Positions 51,320 to 61,405 are shown, counted from the stretch's first letter. The stretch: 64,000 nt of DNA from Microbacterium murale (GCF_014635185.1 NZ_BMCM01000001.1:496001-560000), one strand, 5' to 3'. Notes: generated by a model not told the origin, from the sequence alone. Numbers and translations are program-made.

Positions 51320-53904
51320 GATTCCTCCGGGGTTGGGGTCTGTGGAAGTCGCGCGGTGTGAGATTCACCGGCGACGAGTCGGATGCTGCGGGCGATGCTC
51401 TCGCCGCGAAGCAGCAGTTCGTCGATGTCGAGGGTTCCGCCGTCGAGGCGCAGGGTGAGTCCGGATGAATCGATCTCGACTCTCCCCCAGCCCGAGCCCG
51501 TCGTGAACAGGCTGCGCAACGGTTCGTTCACGTCGCCGGCCGGGGCGAAGGCGAGAGTGCGCGCCGGCGCATCCCACTGCGCTCCGCTCGCGCCGAGCAG
51601 CAGCGCCCACGATGCGAGGGAGCGCGCGTAGTGGTTGCCGCACTCGATCTCGTTCCAGGGGTTTCGATGTGCGCCGTCATAGCGTGCCCGCAGCGCACGT
51701 TCGACGAGCAAGGCGTCGTCGAGACGATCGGCGAACAGCAGCGAGGCTGCGACCTGATGCTCGATCCCGGTCCAGACCTCGTCCGAGTAGACGAACGGAA
51801 TGGCCGGCCGGCCGCCGTTCGGCCACGACGCGAGCAGCAGGCCACCCTCGTCGTTCAGTGCGTAGACGCGCTGGGTGCTCTCGTGCGCGGAGAGATCGGA
51901 ACGATGGTTGTGGCCGACGATGGCTGCGAGCGCGGAGTCGACATGCTCCTTGGGCAGGATGTACCCGAGCCCGCCGACGAAGGCGTGGAACTGTCCGAGC
52001 AGCTGATCCGAGAGCACGCCGTCGCCGTACTGATAGCGGTGGCTGTCTGGATCATCTATGACCTGCCGGTAGTACTCGCCGTTCCACAGCACGGCGTCCA
52101 TGGCCGCCGCGACACGGTCGGCCTCGGCCGCCCACGACTGTGCTTTCTCGCTCTCGCCGAGGTGAGACGCCATGCGCGCTCCAGCTCGTAGAGCGGCAAG
52201 GTAGACGCCGTTCGCCAGCGGCTCGATGCCGTGGAACTCGATGTCGTAGGTGTTGTGCAGCTCGCCGTCGAGCAGGCCGTCGCCGTCGCGATCCCACTCG
52301 CTAGCGGCATAGTCGAGCGAGCGGGATGCCGCGGGCCAAAGTTCGGTGAGGAAGTCGTCGTCGCCGCTGAAGCGCCATTCGCGATGCAGGCGCAGGAGCG
52401 TGCCCAGCTGGCCGTCCACCGCCGGCCCCATGAACCATGACGGTCCGCCGAAGATGCGATTGCCGCGGAACTTCTGTGCACCGGAGTCATCGGTCTCGAG
52501 CAGATACTCGGCCCGGCGTGCGCTGCGCTCGAGCGCAGGGAACAGCCATGCGAGCGTCTGCGCGTACGACCACACGTGCGTGCAGGTCCCCTCGCACGAC
52601 CCAGAGTGATCGAACGACCCCTCCCAGGCGGCGAAGACCGGGCCGTCGCCGAGATCGGGGTTGGGCGATTCCAGCACGAAGGCGGTCGTCGAGCGGATCG
52701 CGGCGATGTTCGCGCCGATGGCATCGGTGAGCGCGGGGTCGAGGCTGCCGCCGTACAGCGCGTCGACGAACGCTTCGGTGCTCTCTTCGAGTGCAGGAAG
52801 ATTCGCGTGCAGGTGCGCAGCGGCCGACCAGGCGTCCGGCCAGAGCGTCGCGTAGCGGTTCTTGACGACGCCGGAGGCCTCCGCATCAGCGGCGACGATG
52901 TGGCCATGCCAGCCACGCGATCGGTTCGGGAAACTCCACGACAGCACGAACTCGAAGTCGACGCTCTCGCCCGGCGCGATGGTGTGCACGATGCCGAGGG
53001 ATCCGGTGCGGATGCGTGGGAGCCGCGCCATCATCTGCTCTTCGGTGAAGGTGCCATCGGCCGCATCATCGAGCTCGGCGAACAGGCCGCGCGGACGATC
53101 TTCGAGCGTCAGTCGGGGCTCAGGTGCGAGCATCCCGTCGTCGGTGAGATCGTTCCAGAACAGGCGTGCCCCATCGGGCCAGTAGCTCGTGACCCATTGC
53201 GGTTTCACGGTGGTCGCGGCATCCGTCGTCGTGAGACTCAGCGTTCCATAACCGGGGTCGACGTTCGGCAGGTCGATGCTGAAATCGAGTCCCCGGACGG
53301 CTCCGTCGTCTCGCCACTGCACGGATTGAGTACCGCGCATGCCCCACGGCGCATTTGTGCCCGGCTTCGCGCGGCCGGCGGTGTGCGACATGCTGCCGAC
53401 GACCGTGACGGCGGCCGGGGTCGTACCGGGATTCGTGACGCGGTAGCGCAGCACCGCGGCGGGGATTCCGGATGCGTCGGAATCCAGCGGAACGAACGGC
53501 GTGAAGGCGTGCAGCGTCACATCGACCGGCAGCACCTCATCGGTGAAGTCGACATCGACGACGGGATATTCGCCGTGCAGCGTCGCGGAATCCAGCCGCG
53601 GGAGCCCGGCGAGCTGGTCGAAGGCGTATCCGGCATCCGCGTCGTGGCGACCCTCGAGCCGCGCCTCGAGCACTCGTGTCACCGCCGGCCCATCTTGCGG
53701 AGCGGCATGGATCGCGAAGAACGAGTGCGGGTTGCGCCTGCCCTTGTCCGGCAGGTTCTCGAACTCCCAATCGCGCAGCTCGCCTCGCGCACCGATCGAC
53801 ACGTTCCCGGTGCCGATGCCGCCGAGCGGAAAGGCGGTCGCCTGGGAGGTGTGCGGGATGCCGCGCGCGCGACGTGGGTCGTCGCCATGTCGCCGCTCAC
53901 GCAT
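51316..53904 (-). CDS. GH116-family glycoside hydrolase, possible exo-beta-D-arabinofuranosidase
   Basis: An 862-residue GH116 protein: an N-terminal beta-sandwich (about 30-380; TAFPLGGIGTGNVSIGARGE is the family start) and a C-terminal (alpha/alpha)6 barrel with FAAWEGSF, ELHNTYDIEFHG, RIFGGPSWFMGPAVDGQLGT and GNHYARSLASWALLLG. No signal peptide, so cytoplasmic. GH116 holds beta-glucosidases and beta-xylosidases, and a Microbacterium member acts as exo-beta-D-arabinofuranosidase, matching this locus. GAGGAG supports the start at 53904, overlapping the kinase stop by 8 bp. Confidence 0.85.
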   Translation of the reverse strand: MRERRHGDDPRRARGIPHTSQATAFPLGGIGTGNVSIGARGELRDWEFENLPDKGRRNPHSFFAIHAAPQDGPAVTRVLEARLEGRHDADAGYAFDQLAGLPRLDSATLHGEYPVVDVDFTDEVLPVDVTLHAFTPFVPLDSDASGIPAAVLRYRVTNPGTTPAAVTVVGSMSHTAGRAKPGTNAPWGMRGTQSVQWRDDGAVRGLDFSIDLPNVDPGYGTLSLTTTDAATTVKPQWVTSYWPDGARLFWNDLTDDGMLAPEPRLTLEDRPRGLFAELDDAADGTFTEEQMMARLPRIRTGSLGIVHTIAPGESVDFEFVLSWSFPNRSRGWHGHIVAADAEASGVVKNRYATLWPDAWSAAAHLHANLPALEESTEAFVDALYGGSLDPALTDAIGANIAAIRSTTAFVLESPNPDLGDGPVFAAWEGSFDHSGSCEGTCTHVWSYAQTLAWLFPALERSARRAEYLLETDDSGAQKFRGNRIFGGPSWFMGPAVDGQLGTLLRLHREWRFSGDDDFLTELWPAASRSLDYAASEWDRDGDGLLDGELHNTYDIEFHGIEPLANGVYLAALRAGARMASHLGESEKAQSWAAEADRVAAAMDAVLWNGEYYRQVIDDPDSHRYQYGDGVLSDQLLGQFHAFVGGLGYILPKEHVDSALAAIVGHNHRSDLSAHESTQRVYALNDEGGLLLASWPNGGRPAIPFVYSDEVWTGIEHQVAASLLFADRLDDALLVERALRARYDGAHRNPWNEIECGNHYARSLASWALLLGASGAQWDAPARTLAFAPAGDVNEPLRSLFTTGSGWGRVEIDSSGLTLRLDGGTLDIDELLLRGESIARSIRLVAGESHTARLPQTPTPEES

Positions 53905-55408
53905 GGGACGCTCCTCGTTGTTCTGCCGCAAGTTCGTGGGCGACGTCTTTCGTGCCTTCATACAGCCGCACGTAGCGATCGAAGAGCGTGTCGTAGAAAC
54001 TGCGGAGGTCGGGGTTCGGCGTGATGGTCTGCGTGATCGGGTTCCAATCGGCGATCGCGGGTGCCGCACCGTCGGCGGCGATGGCGGATGCAGCGAGGAA
54101 TGCGGCACCGTAGCTGGCGCCGATCGTGGTCGCCGGCACCTCCTGCACGAGGCCGGTCACATCCGAGATGACCTGAAGCCAGAGCTGCCCCTGCGTTCCG
54201 CCGCCGACCGCGACGATGCGGCGGATGTCGGCACCCGCAGCCCGCATGGTCTCGACGTTGTGGCGCACCCCCAGCGCGGTCGCCTCGAGTGCGGCGCGGT
54301 ACAGATCGCCTCTGCCGTGCTCGAGCGTGAGCCCCGCGACGATGCCGCGGGCGTCGGGGTCCTGAATGGGCGTACGCTCCCCTGCGAAGTACGGCAGGAT
54401 CAGCAGGCCTCTGGCGCCCGCGCCCGAGGCTTCGGCCTCAGCGAGGAGTTCCGGATAGTCGGATCCGGTGAGGTCTTTGAGCCACGCGGTGAGTGCGCCG
54501 GAGGTGGAGAGTCCGCCTGCGAGGTTGCGCGTGCCGGGGAACGCCCCGGCCGTGGTCCACATCGACGGCGTGCGCAGCGTCTCCGCGCCGGTCGCGACGA
54601 GAAACATCGTCGTGCCGTACATGAGCATGAGATCGCCGACCTCGTGGGCGCCGACGCTGACCGCCTCAGTCCACGCATCGATCGTCCCGGTGATGACCGG
54701 TGTGCCCGCCGGGATGCCGGTGAGAGCTGATGCCGCGGCTGTCACCTCACCCGCGATGTCGCCCGCCCAGGTGAGTCGCGGCTGCGCGATCGTGCCGGCG
54801 TACCGCTGCCACCACGGGTCGTACCAGGTCTCGTTCTCGATGTCGTAGAGCGGAGACGTCTGACTCGCGGACTGGTGGTCGAGCACATAGGCGCTGGTGA
54901 GCTTGCGGGCGAGCCAGGATGCCGGCATGAAGAAGCGCCGGGCGTCGGTCCACGCATCCGGTTCCTCGTCGGAGATCCAGGCGATCTTCGCGCCGCCCGC
55001 CTGAGAGGTCAGGGTCGATCCGCCGACGCGGGTGATCTCGTCGATGCCGAGTTCGTCCGTCATGCGCGCGATCTGGGCACCGGAGCGCGTGTCGACGCCG
55101 TAGAGGATCGCGGGTCGCACGGGCTCGTCATCGGCGTCGGCGAGCAGCACGCACGGGCCCATCCCGCTCACGCCGACGGCGGTGATCTCCGCATTTGGAT
55201 GCGCCGTGGTCAGCTCATTCGCAATACTCACGAACTCGTCCCACCAGATGTGCGCATCCATCTCGACCCATCCGGTGTGGGGACGGTCGACCTCGTGGGC
55301 ACGTGTTGCGGATGCCAGGATCCTGCCATCCTTTGCTACCAGTACGCCCTTCGTGCTCGACGTTCCTACGTCGACTCCGAGTGTGTACTTTGCGGCGTCA
55401 TTCGTCAT
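53897..55408 (-). CDS. FGGY-family sugar kinase
   Basis: A 503-residue carbohydrate kinase: N-terminal phosphate loop LGVDVGTSSTKGVLVAKDG, GVSGMGPCVLLADADD, the catalytic-Asp region TGTIDAWTEAVSVGA and C-terminal ILPYFAGERTPIQDPDARGI, IVAVGGGTQGQLWLQVISDV. It resembles xylulose/gluconate-type kinases. In context a D-ribulokinase acting on the isomerase product is likely. ATG overlaps the stop of the DUF4185 gene (ATGA). Confidence 0.88.
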   Translation of the reverse strand: MTNDAAKYTLGVDVGTSSTKGVLVAKDGRILASATRAHEVDRPHTGWVEMDAHIWWDEFVSIANELTTAHPNAEITAVGVSGMGPCVLLADADDEPVRPAILYGVDTRSGAQIARMTDELGIDEITRVGGSTLTSQAGGAKIAWISDEEPDAWTDARRFFMPASWLARKLTSAYVLDHQSASQTSPLYDIENETWYDPWWQRYAGTIAQPRLTWAGDIAGEVTAAASALTGIPAGTPVITGTIDAWTEAVSVGAHEVGDLMLMYGTTMFLVATGAETLRTPSMWTTAGAFPGTRNLAGGLSTSGALTAWLKDLTGSDYPELLAEAEASGAGARGLLILPYFAGERTPIQDPDARGIVAGLTLEHGRGDLYRAALEATALGVRHNVETMRAAGADIRRIVAVGGGTQGQLWLQVISDVTGLVQEVPATTIGASYGAAFLAASAIAADGAAPAIADWNPITQTITPNPDLRSFYDTLFDRYVRLYEGTKDVAHELAAEQRGASHA

Positions 55409-57060
55409 CGATCTGCTCCTGCCCCGGCTGGCCGGTCGGCTCGTCCTGTGAAGTGCACGGCGAGCTCCGAGATCGACGTGCAGTGCCGCCCGCCGCCGGC
55501 CGGGCCGGCGATGCGGATGCCGTCGGCGTCGACGGCCGGGAACTCGAAGCGGAACTCGCAGAAGCCGGTGGCGCTCGGGTCGCACGGGTACGCCGGAACG
55601 ATACTGCAGCCGGGCGCATCGAACCATTGGCCGTCGATGCGAACCTCCACCCTCGGCCCCTCGGTAAACCAGCCGCCGGTGTAATCACGCGGACCGGAGG
55701 TGAGAACGACAGTGTCCATCCGCATGGCCCGCGGCCAGGTGTATCCCCAGACGTCGGCCGCTCGCACCAGCCCGTTCCAGCTCTCCTCGCTGCGACTGGT
55801 GTCGCCGTCGTTGAGAATCTCCACCCGGCCGCGTCGCGCAGCCGAGACGACCGGTACGACGCCGGTGGAGGGGTCGGCGAGATTCCTGCTCGCGTCCGCG
55901 ACATTGATGGGCCGGCCGGACCGGTAGGGTGTGAGCGTCATCCGGCGCAGCGAGAACCGGTAGGTCGTCCCCGTGTACGAGTCCGAGCCGACGAACCAGT
56001 TGCTCTGGATCCACATCTCGAGACCGTCGTCGCTGATGAACTTCGACGGCATGGTCGTAGCGTAGCCGCCGTGCTTGGCATGCGGGCTCAGGGGGCCGTC
56101 CCATGGGTAGGGTCCGAAGTCCTGCTCATGGAACAGCTCCCACGGCCCCCACGGCTGAGGCGACGAGTAGAACTGGAACGTGAACTCCGTCCACGACGTG
56201 TAGAAGTAGCGCTTCAGCGGTGCGTTATAGACGACACCGCCCTGCCCCAGAACGGAATGGCCGCCCGCGCCCATCTCGGTGTTCTCGTCGTACAACCGCC
56301 TCGTGTCGGTGAGGACGGGCACCCTCGAGTCCTGGCCGGCATCCCACACGGGTACGCCGTCGGCGTCGAGGCCAGCGAAGTACTGCCACCGGCCGATGTC
56401 CTGGATGGCGTCGATCGGCACCCGTGCGAGGAACAACTCCGTCGGGTCGGGCACGACCCGGCTGTACGACGTGCGCCAGTTGCCGTCGAGACCGTAGGCG
56501 TAGGCGTACCGGGCGCCGTCGGATCCGAGGACCGCTGACCCGCTGTTGCTCTGGCCGAAGTCGAGGAACATGATCGTGGTGAACGCGTAGTCCGTGAACA
56601 TGGGCTGCGCGGTCGCGATCCAGGTGCACCCGTGATCGTCGGAGCGGACGATGCTCGCGGATGGGACGTGGTCGAAGGCGCCGCGGGCGTCTCCGTACGC
56701 GAGATCCTGCACGGCGAGGTAGAGCTCGTCGCGGCCGTCGCCGTTGCCGTCGACCGCCAGCATGCCGGTCGGTTTGCTGTTGTAGACAGCCGGATCTCCC
56801 CACACCGGGCTTACCGCACGCTCGGCCGCCAGTCGCTCTCCGGTGATCCCTTCCGCAGGCGTGCCCTCCACCCTGTTCACGACGACGTCACCGAACGCGC
56901 CGTCCGAGAACCCGGCACCGTCACCATTGGCCGTGTACAGGTGGCCGTCGTCCGCCCACGCCGAGGGCCAGAGATCGCCGTCGCTGTCGCTGCCGACGGA
57001 TTCGCCGTACTCGACCTCGACAGTGGCGAAGCCCGCACGAGCGGCCGGATCGGGGATCAT
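55405..57060 (-). CDS. DUF4185 (GH183-type) protein with C-terminal beta-sandwich, non-secreted
   Basis: A 551-residue protein. Residues 15-390 are a DUF4185 five-bladed-propeller-like domain sharing DGDLWPSxW, LYTANGDGAGF, DPTELFLARVP, SWTEFTFxFY and PWGPWE with the paralogue at 62631. Residues 400-551 look like a discoidin/carbohydrate-binding sandwich (GWFTEGPRVEVRIDGQWFDA). Unlike the paralogue it has no signal peptide, suggesting action in the cytoplasm. DUF4185 enzymes are endo-D-arabinofuranases (GH183). AAGGA favours start 57060 over 57078. Confidence 0.78.
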   Translation of the reverse strand: MIPDPAARAGFATVEVEYGESVGSDSDGDLWPSAWADDGHLYTANGDGAGFSDGAFGDVVVNRVEGTPAEGITGERLAAERAVSPVWGDPAVYNSKPTGMLAVDGNGDGRDELYLAVQDLAYGDARGAFDHVPSASIVRSDDHGCTWIATAQPMFTDYAFTTIMFLDFGQSNSGSAVLGSDGARYAYAYGLDGNWRTSYSRVVPDPTELFLARVPIDAIQDIGRWQYFAGLDADGVPVWDAGQDSRVPVLTDTRRLYDENTEMGAGGHSVLGQGGVVYNAPLKRYFYTSWTEFTFQFYSSPQPWGPWELFHEQDFGPYPWDGPLSPHAKHGGYATTMPSKFISDDGLEMWIQSNWFVGSDSYTGTTYRFSLRRMTLTPYRSGRPINVADASRNLADPSTGVVPVVSAARRGRVEILNDGDTSRSEESWNGLVRAADVWGYTWPRAMRMDTVVLTSGPRDYTGGWFTEGPRVEVRIDGQWFDAPGCSIVPAYPCDPSATGFCEFRFEFPAVDADGIRIAGPAGGGRHCTSISELAVHFTGRADRPAGAGADR

Positions 57061-57082
57061 CTTGTTTCCTTCTGTCATGAGA

Positions 57083-57907
57083 TCAGCCCTTGAGCGCGCC
57101 CGCCAGTGTGCCGGTGATGAACTGACGCTGGAAGATCAAGTAGACGATCAGTGGCGGAGCCATCACGATGAAGGTCGCCGCCGCGAGACTGGGCACGTCG
57201 ATCGAGTGCTCACCGACGAAGTAGCCGAGTCCGGCCGGCGCAGTGCGCATCTCGGAGTTCTGTATAAGCACCAGGATGAGCAGGAACTGGTTCCAACTCC
57301 AGATGAACGTCAGGACTCCGAGGGTCGTCAGTGCCGGTCTGGCACCCGGAACCAGCACTCGCCAGAGGATCTTCCAATCTGTGGCGCCGTCGATCTGCGC
57401 GGCTTCGATCAGTGCTCGCGGAACGCTCCGGAAGTACGCCGTCATCCAGAACACACCGAACGGGATGAACAGCCCGATCTCGCTGAGGATGATCGGCCAA
57501 TACGATCCGATGAGACCCAGCGACTGAAAGTCGAAGTAGAGCGGGATGATGATCATCTCGACGGGCACGGTGAGTCCGAGGATGAGATACAGGTAGAGTG
57601 CGCTGCGTCCTCGGAAGGTCATCGTCCCGAATGCGAAGCCGGCGAGGATCGAGATGAGCAGTGTAGCCGGAACAACGCATAGCAGGATCAGGAAGCTGTT
57701 GCGGATGAGGAGCGCGAAGTTCGCGTCCGTCCACGCCCGCGCGAAGTTCTCCCAATGCGGGACTTCGGGCCACTGCACACCGCTGACGAGCGACCCGGCC
57801 GGCTGAAGCGACGCGAGGGCGAAAGCGCCCAGCGGGGCGAGGGTAACGAAGGCGATCAGCACGAGGAAGAGCGTGCTGATCGGCTGCGCGCGCCTGAGCC
57901 GTCTCAC
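57083..57907 (-). CDS. Carbohydrate ABC importer permease, MalG type
   Basis: A 274-residue permease with six helices and the EAA loop ALIEAAQIDGATDWKILWRV with LVPGARPAL. TM1 is LFLVLIAFVTLAPLGAFALA. With the next permease and the binding protein it makes a CUT1-type sugar importer; no ATPase gene is in the window, so a shared MsiK-like subunit is presumably used. Start overlaps the previous permease stop (ATGA). Confidence 0.92.
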   Translation of the reverse strand: MRRLRRAQPISTLFLVLIAFVTLAPLGAFALASLQPAGSLVSGVQWPEVPHWENFARAWTDANFALLIRNSFLILLCVVPATLLISILAGFAFGTMTFRGRSALYLYLILGLTVPVEMIIIPLYFDFQSLGLIGSYWPIILSEIGLFIPFGVFWMTAYFRSVPRALIEAAQIDGATDWKILWRVLVPGARPALTTLGVLTFIWSWNQFLLILVLIQNSEMRTAPAGLGYFVGEHSIDVPSLAAATFIVMAPPLIVYLIFQRQFITGTLAGALKG

Positions 57908-58809
57908 GATTCCGCTCCACTTCGATCGATCTTGTTCACGAGAACCACGTACAGTCCGGTGATGACCATGAGGCAGATCGCCAGCGCCGAAGCGGCGCCG
58001 ATCTCACCGGTCGTGAATGCCAGTCGATAGACCAGCAAACCCGGGACGGTCGTCGAATTCCCCGGCCCGCCCCTGGTCGCGATGAAGATGAGGTCGAACG
58101 TGGCCAATGCGGCGATGCCGGTGATGGATGCCGCGAGCGCGATCTCGCGCCGCAGACTCGGAAGCGTGACGGCGAAGAACTGCCAGATCCGCCCTCCCCC
58201 ATCGACGGTGACCGCGTCGTACAGTCCGGAATCGATCTTCTGCACTCCTGTGAGAAAAAGCGTTAGACACACTCCGTAGAGCGCCCACGTGCCGACCAGC
58301 CCGATCGCAGGCAGTGCAGTGGTGAAGTTGCCGAGCCAGCCTTCGACCGGCCCGGCGATCCCGAAGAACCCCAGCGTGGAGTCGACGACTCCGTCGGCGT
58401 TGTACATCCAGCGCCAGATGATTCCGACGGCGACCAGCGGCACGACCTGAGGAAGGAAGTAGACGGTTCTCAGCACGGTCAGCCCAGGGCGCGGTCCCGG
58501 TCCGATGAGCGCGGTGACGAGCAACGCGAGCAGAATCGGCAGCAGAGTGAAGAAGAACAGCAGCACCAGTGCGTTTTTCAGCGCGCCGAGCAGCAGTGGA
58601 TCCTGGACCAGCGCTAGGTAGTTGTCCACGCCCGCCGATGTCGCCGCAGTCAAGCCATCCCAATTGACAAAGGAGAGGTACAGCGTGTGCAGCCCGGGCA
58701 AGACGATAAGCAGCGTGAAGATGATGACGGCCGGCAGCACGTAGAAGTACGCCGACCGCTGCGTGCGCCGAAAGCGACTGTTTCGCCTCCTGTTACTCGT
58801 GATACTCAC
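57904..58809 (-). CDS. Carbohydrate ABC importer permease, MalF type
   Basis: A 301-residue permease with a basic N-terminus (RRRNSRFRRTQRSAYF) and six helices; EAA loop at GLYDAVTVDGGGRIWQFFAV. The GTG at 58809, with AGAAGG 7 nt upstream, overlaps the binding-protein stop by 17 bp; an in-frame upstream extension has no site and an atypical sequence. It is the second pore subunit of the CUT1 importer. Confidence 0.9.
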   Translation of the reverse strand: MSITSNRRRNSRFRRTQRSAYFYVLPAVIIFTLLIVLPGLHTLYLSFVNWDGLTAATSAGVDNYLALVQDPLLLGALKNALVLLFFFTLLPILLALLVTALIGPGPRPGLTVLRTVYFLPQVVPLVAVGIIWRWMYNADGVVDSTLGFFGIAGPVEGWLGNFTTALPAIGLVGTWALYGVCLTLFLTGVQKIDSGLYDAVTVDGGGRIWQFFAVTLPSLRREIALAASITGIAALATFDLIFIATRGGPGNSTTVPGLLVYRLAFTTGEIGAASALAICLMVITGLYVVLVNKIDRSGAES

Positions 58810-60130
58810 TCCACGCCTTCTGTACGTCGGCGGAGAAGTCCTCCGGGGTGCTGTTTCCGGCGAGAACCAGCTGCAGACCGCCGGTGAGCACATCGAGCAG
58901 CGCAGGGGCAGACTGATCCGGGAAAATCACGGCGCCGTCCGCTTCGGCGAGCCGCGCGTATGCATCCGCGATGTCGGCGTTCACGCCTTCCAGCCCATCG
59001 TTGCCTTCGGGATTGAGGGACAGATTGCCGGTCACCGTCACTCCGGGCGCAGCCTCCTTCGAGTAGAGGAAGTCGAGGAACGCCACGGCCGCCGTGGGGT
59101 GCTCGGTCTTGGCCGACACCGAGAAGGCGGCCACCGAGGCGGTCGCGACCTGCGGCCATGAGGCTTCGTCCATGGGCAGGAGGAAGAAGCCGACGTCGTC
59201 ACCCAGGCTCTCCTCGAACGCATTGGCATTCCAGGAGCCCGTGATGAGGTAGGCGCTGGAGCCCGCGGCGAACTTCGCAGCGGCATCCGCATCGCCGGTG
59301 CCGTTGGCTGACGGAAGGTAGTAGCCCTCCGAAGCCCACTCCTGCATGGTCGCGGCGGCATCGGAGATGGTCGACGAGATGTCTGCACCCTTCTGGCCGA
59401 AGAGCCAGGAACGCAGGTCGTCCGAATCCGAATGCGCGTTGAGGACCGCGGCGAAGTTGTGGATGCCGCCGAAGTCGAGGGCCCCGAGCTGGAGGGGCAA
59501 CGAACCGCTCGCCTTGACCTTCGCGAGCGCGTCTTCAAAGTCCGCGAAATCAGCGGGCACCTCGGTCACCCCCGCAGGCTCGGTGAGACCCTTGTTGTAG
59601 AACACTCCGACGAGGGGCACGGTGCTCGGGGCCGCCAGCAGTGACCCTTCGCCCATGGTCTTGCCGTCGGCGCTGAAGCGTGTCTGGTCAAGCAGCGAGC
59701 CGGGGATGACATCCGCCCAGCCATAGGCCTCTTCGTAGGGTGTGAGGTCGAGGATCAGGCCCGCCGCACCGAGCTCACGCACCGGCGTGTTGTACTGCAC
59801 GATGTCCGGCGGGTTCTCGGACTGCATGACGAGCTTGATGGTCTTCTGATAGTCGGATGCCTCGGTGTATTCGTGCTCGACGTTCACCTGCGGATATTGC
59901 TTCTCGAAGGCCTCGATGACCATTTCCATCGACTCGCTGTTGTCCCAGTCGGCAACCCTGAGCGTCACTTCTTCGTCCGGAACCTCGGTCGAGACCTTCT
60001 CCGATCCGCCGCCAGAATTCGACGCGGTCGGGGTGAGGAAATTGCAACCTGCGAGCGTTCCGGCGGTGATGAGAGCAAGGGCTCCCGTAAGAAGCACGCG
60101 TCGAACCTGTCGTGAGCGCTGTGCGAACAT
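58793..60130 (-). CDS. Sugar-binding lipoprotein of the ABC importer (family 1)
   Basis: A 445-residue solute-binding protein: signal VRRVLLTGALALITAGTLAG with lipobox Cys32, then TLRVADWDNSESMEMVIEAF and YPQVNVEHEYTEASDYQKTI, the usual CUT1 pattern. Start 60130 has AAAGGA 6 nt upstream. It is the first gene of the seven-gene minus-strand operon downstream of lacI, and is anchored on the outer face of the membrane. Arabino-oligosaccharides are its likely ligand by context. Confidence 0.9.
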   Translation of the reverse strand: MFAQRSRQVRRVLLTGALALITAGTLAGCNFLTPTASNSGGGSEKVSTEVPDEEVTLRVADWDNSESMEMVIEAFEKQYPQVNVEHEYTEASDYQKTIKLVMQSENPPDIVQYNTPVRELGAAGLILDLTPYEEAYGWADVIPGSLLDQTRFSADGKTMGEGSLLAAPSTVPLVGVFYNKGLTEPAGVTEVPADFADFEDALAKVKASGSLPLQLGALDFGGIHNFAAVLNAHSDSDDLRSWLFGQKGADISSTISDAAATMQEWASEGYYLPSANGTGDADAAAKFAAGSSAYLITGSWNANAFEESLGDDVGFFLLPMDEASWPQVATASVAAFSVSAKTEHPTAAVAFLDFLYSKEAAPGVTVTGNLSLNPEGNDGLEGVNADIADAYARLAEADGAVIFPDQSAPALLDVLTGGLQLVLAGNSTPEDFSADVQKAWSEYHE

Positions 60131-60241
60131 GTGGATCCTTTGACGATGTGCCGTCATCTCTGAGGGCATGGACTCGGGCTGGACGAAACGAACGGCGTTC
60201 AGAGAACGGCATCGGTCGACCTGCGTCACAAGTATTGAGCA

Positions 60242-60332
60242 TGAAATCGATTTCGTCAACTGGCGAGCGACGGTCACGAGGAAGCAGCCGCCGAAGGTCA
60301 GAGGACTGTCGCGCTGGATGGAAACCGATTAC
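60242..60332. promoter_or_regulatory. Two LacI operator boxes upstream of the sugar importer
   Basis: GAAATCGATTTC (60243-60254) is a perfect palindrome and GAAACCGATTAC (60321-60332) a weaker relative. Both fit the AATCGATT LacI centre and the third box at 61406-61421. They lie in the 211-bp gap between lacI and the binding-protein gene. Confidence 0.7.
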
Positions 60333-60341
60333 GGACGTTCG

Positions 60342-61325
60342 TCAGCGCGGGACGCTGGCCGCCCGCAGTTCGTTGCGCAGTACGACCGTGCGCGAGGGCT
60401 GCTCGTCGCCGCCAATCCGCTCCAGCAGCATCTTCGCCGCCGTGACCCCCATGTGACGTGCGGGCAACCGAACGACCGTGACGGCCGTGGGCGAGAGAGT
60501 CGTGAACGGCAATGAACCGATGACGGCGACACCGACCCTAGGAGGCGTGAGCCCGTGCTCGGTGAGCACCTGGATCGCACCGACACCGATGAGGTTGTTG
60601 CCGGCGACGACGGCGTCAGGCGGCTCCGGCATCGAGAGGAGCTCCTCCATCGCGGCGCGACCGCCGTCGACGCGGAAGGTCGCGAAGCGCAACAGCGCTT
60701 CGAGGTCGGCATCGGGCTGCGCGTGAGCGAGCGACGCTCGCCAGCCGGACGCACGCTCGGCAGCCGTGTCGATGTGCTCCGGCCCGCCGATGTACGCGAT
60801 TCGCTGATATCCGGCGTCGATCAGTGCCCTCGTCGCCGACGCTCCCGCAGCACGATTGGCCATCACCACGCCGTCGACGTCGTAGGTCGTGCTGCGGTCG
60901 ACGGCCACCACGGGCCGACCGGTCGCCAGAATCAGATCGAGATCAGACTGCTCGGAGGCGGTCGCGATGATCACGCCCGACATGTTCTCGGAGATCGCGA
61001 TCTGCAGATACGTCGATTCCTTGTCGACCTGCGCGTCAGTGTTGCACAGCACCACCGAGTAGCCGGCCTCCGACGCGACATCTTCGACTCCACGCGCCAT
61101 TTCGGTGAAGTACGGGTTCTCGATGTCGGGGATGATCAGCCCGATCACCTCGGAGCTCTGCCGGCGCAGCGTGCGCGCTGTGCGGCTCGGAACGAACTTC
61201 AACTCCTTCGCAGCATCGCGCACGGCCTTCGACTTCTCGACGGAGACGCTCGTACCGTTGAAAACGCGTGAGACAGTCGCCGGAGACACGCCGGCCAGCT
61301 CTGCGACGTCATAGATCGTGGTCAT
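60342..61325 (-). CDS. LacI-family transcriptional regulator of the arabinan locus
   Basis: A 327-residue repressor. HTH and hinge at 1-60: TIYDVAELAGVSPATVSRVF, NGTSVSVEKSKAV, FVPSRTARTLRR. The periplasmic-binding-like domain has VIGLIIPDIENPYFTEMARG and GVGAIQVLTEHGLTPPRVGV. Start 61325 (ATG, AGGGTGG upstream) is preferred over the GTG at 61337. It sits between the two arms of the locus with palindromes on both sides, so it likely represses both, sensing an arabinose-related sugar. Confidence 0.92.
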   Translation of the reverse strand: MTTIYDVAELAGVSPATVSRVFNGTSVSVEKSKAVRDAAKELKFVPSRTARTLRRQSSEVIGLIIPDIENPYFTEMARGVEDVASEAGYSVVLCNTDAQVDKESTYLQIAISENMSGVIIATASEQSDLDLILATGRPVVAVDRSTTYDVDGVVMANRAAGASATRALIDAGYQRIAYIGGPEHIDTAAERASGWRASLAHAQPDADLEALLRFATFRVDGGRAAMEELLSMPEPPDAVVAGNNLIGVGAIQVLTEHGLTPPRVGVAVIGSLPFTTLSPTAVTVVRLPARHMGVTAAKMLLERIGGDEQPSRTVVLRNELRAASVPR

Positions 61326-61405
61326 GCCCACCCTCACTGCATACTCCGGCCGAACCGGGCGTGATGCAACAGTATCGCGCGTAGGGCGTTTTGTGGCGCG
61401 TAGGC

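Noticed and set aside
61266-61280. Further copy of the GTGAGAC repeat inside lacI
   Set aside because: Only the first seven bases match and no arms follow; chance.
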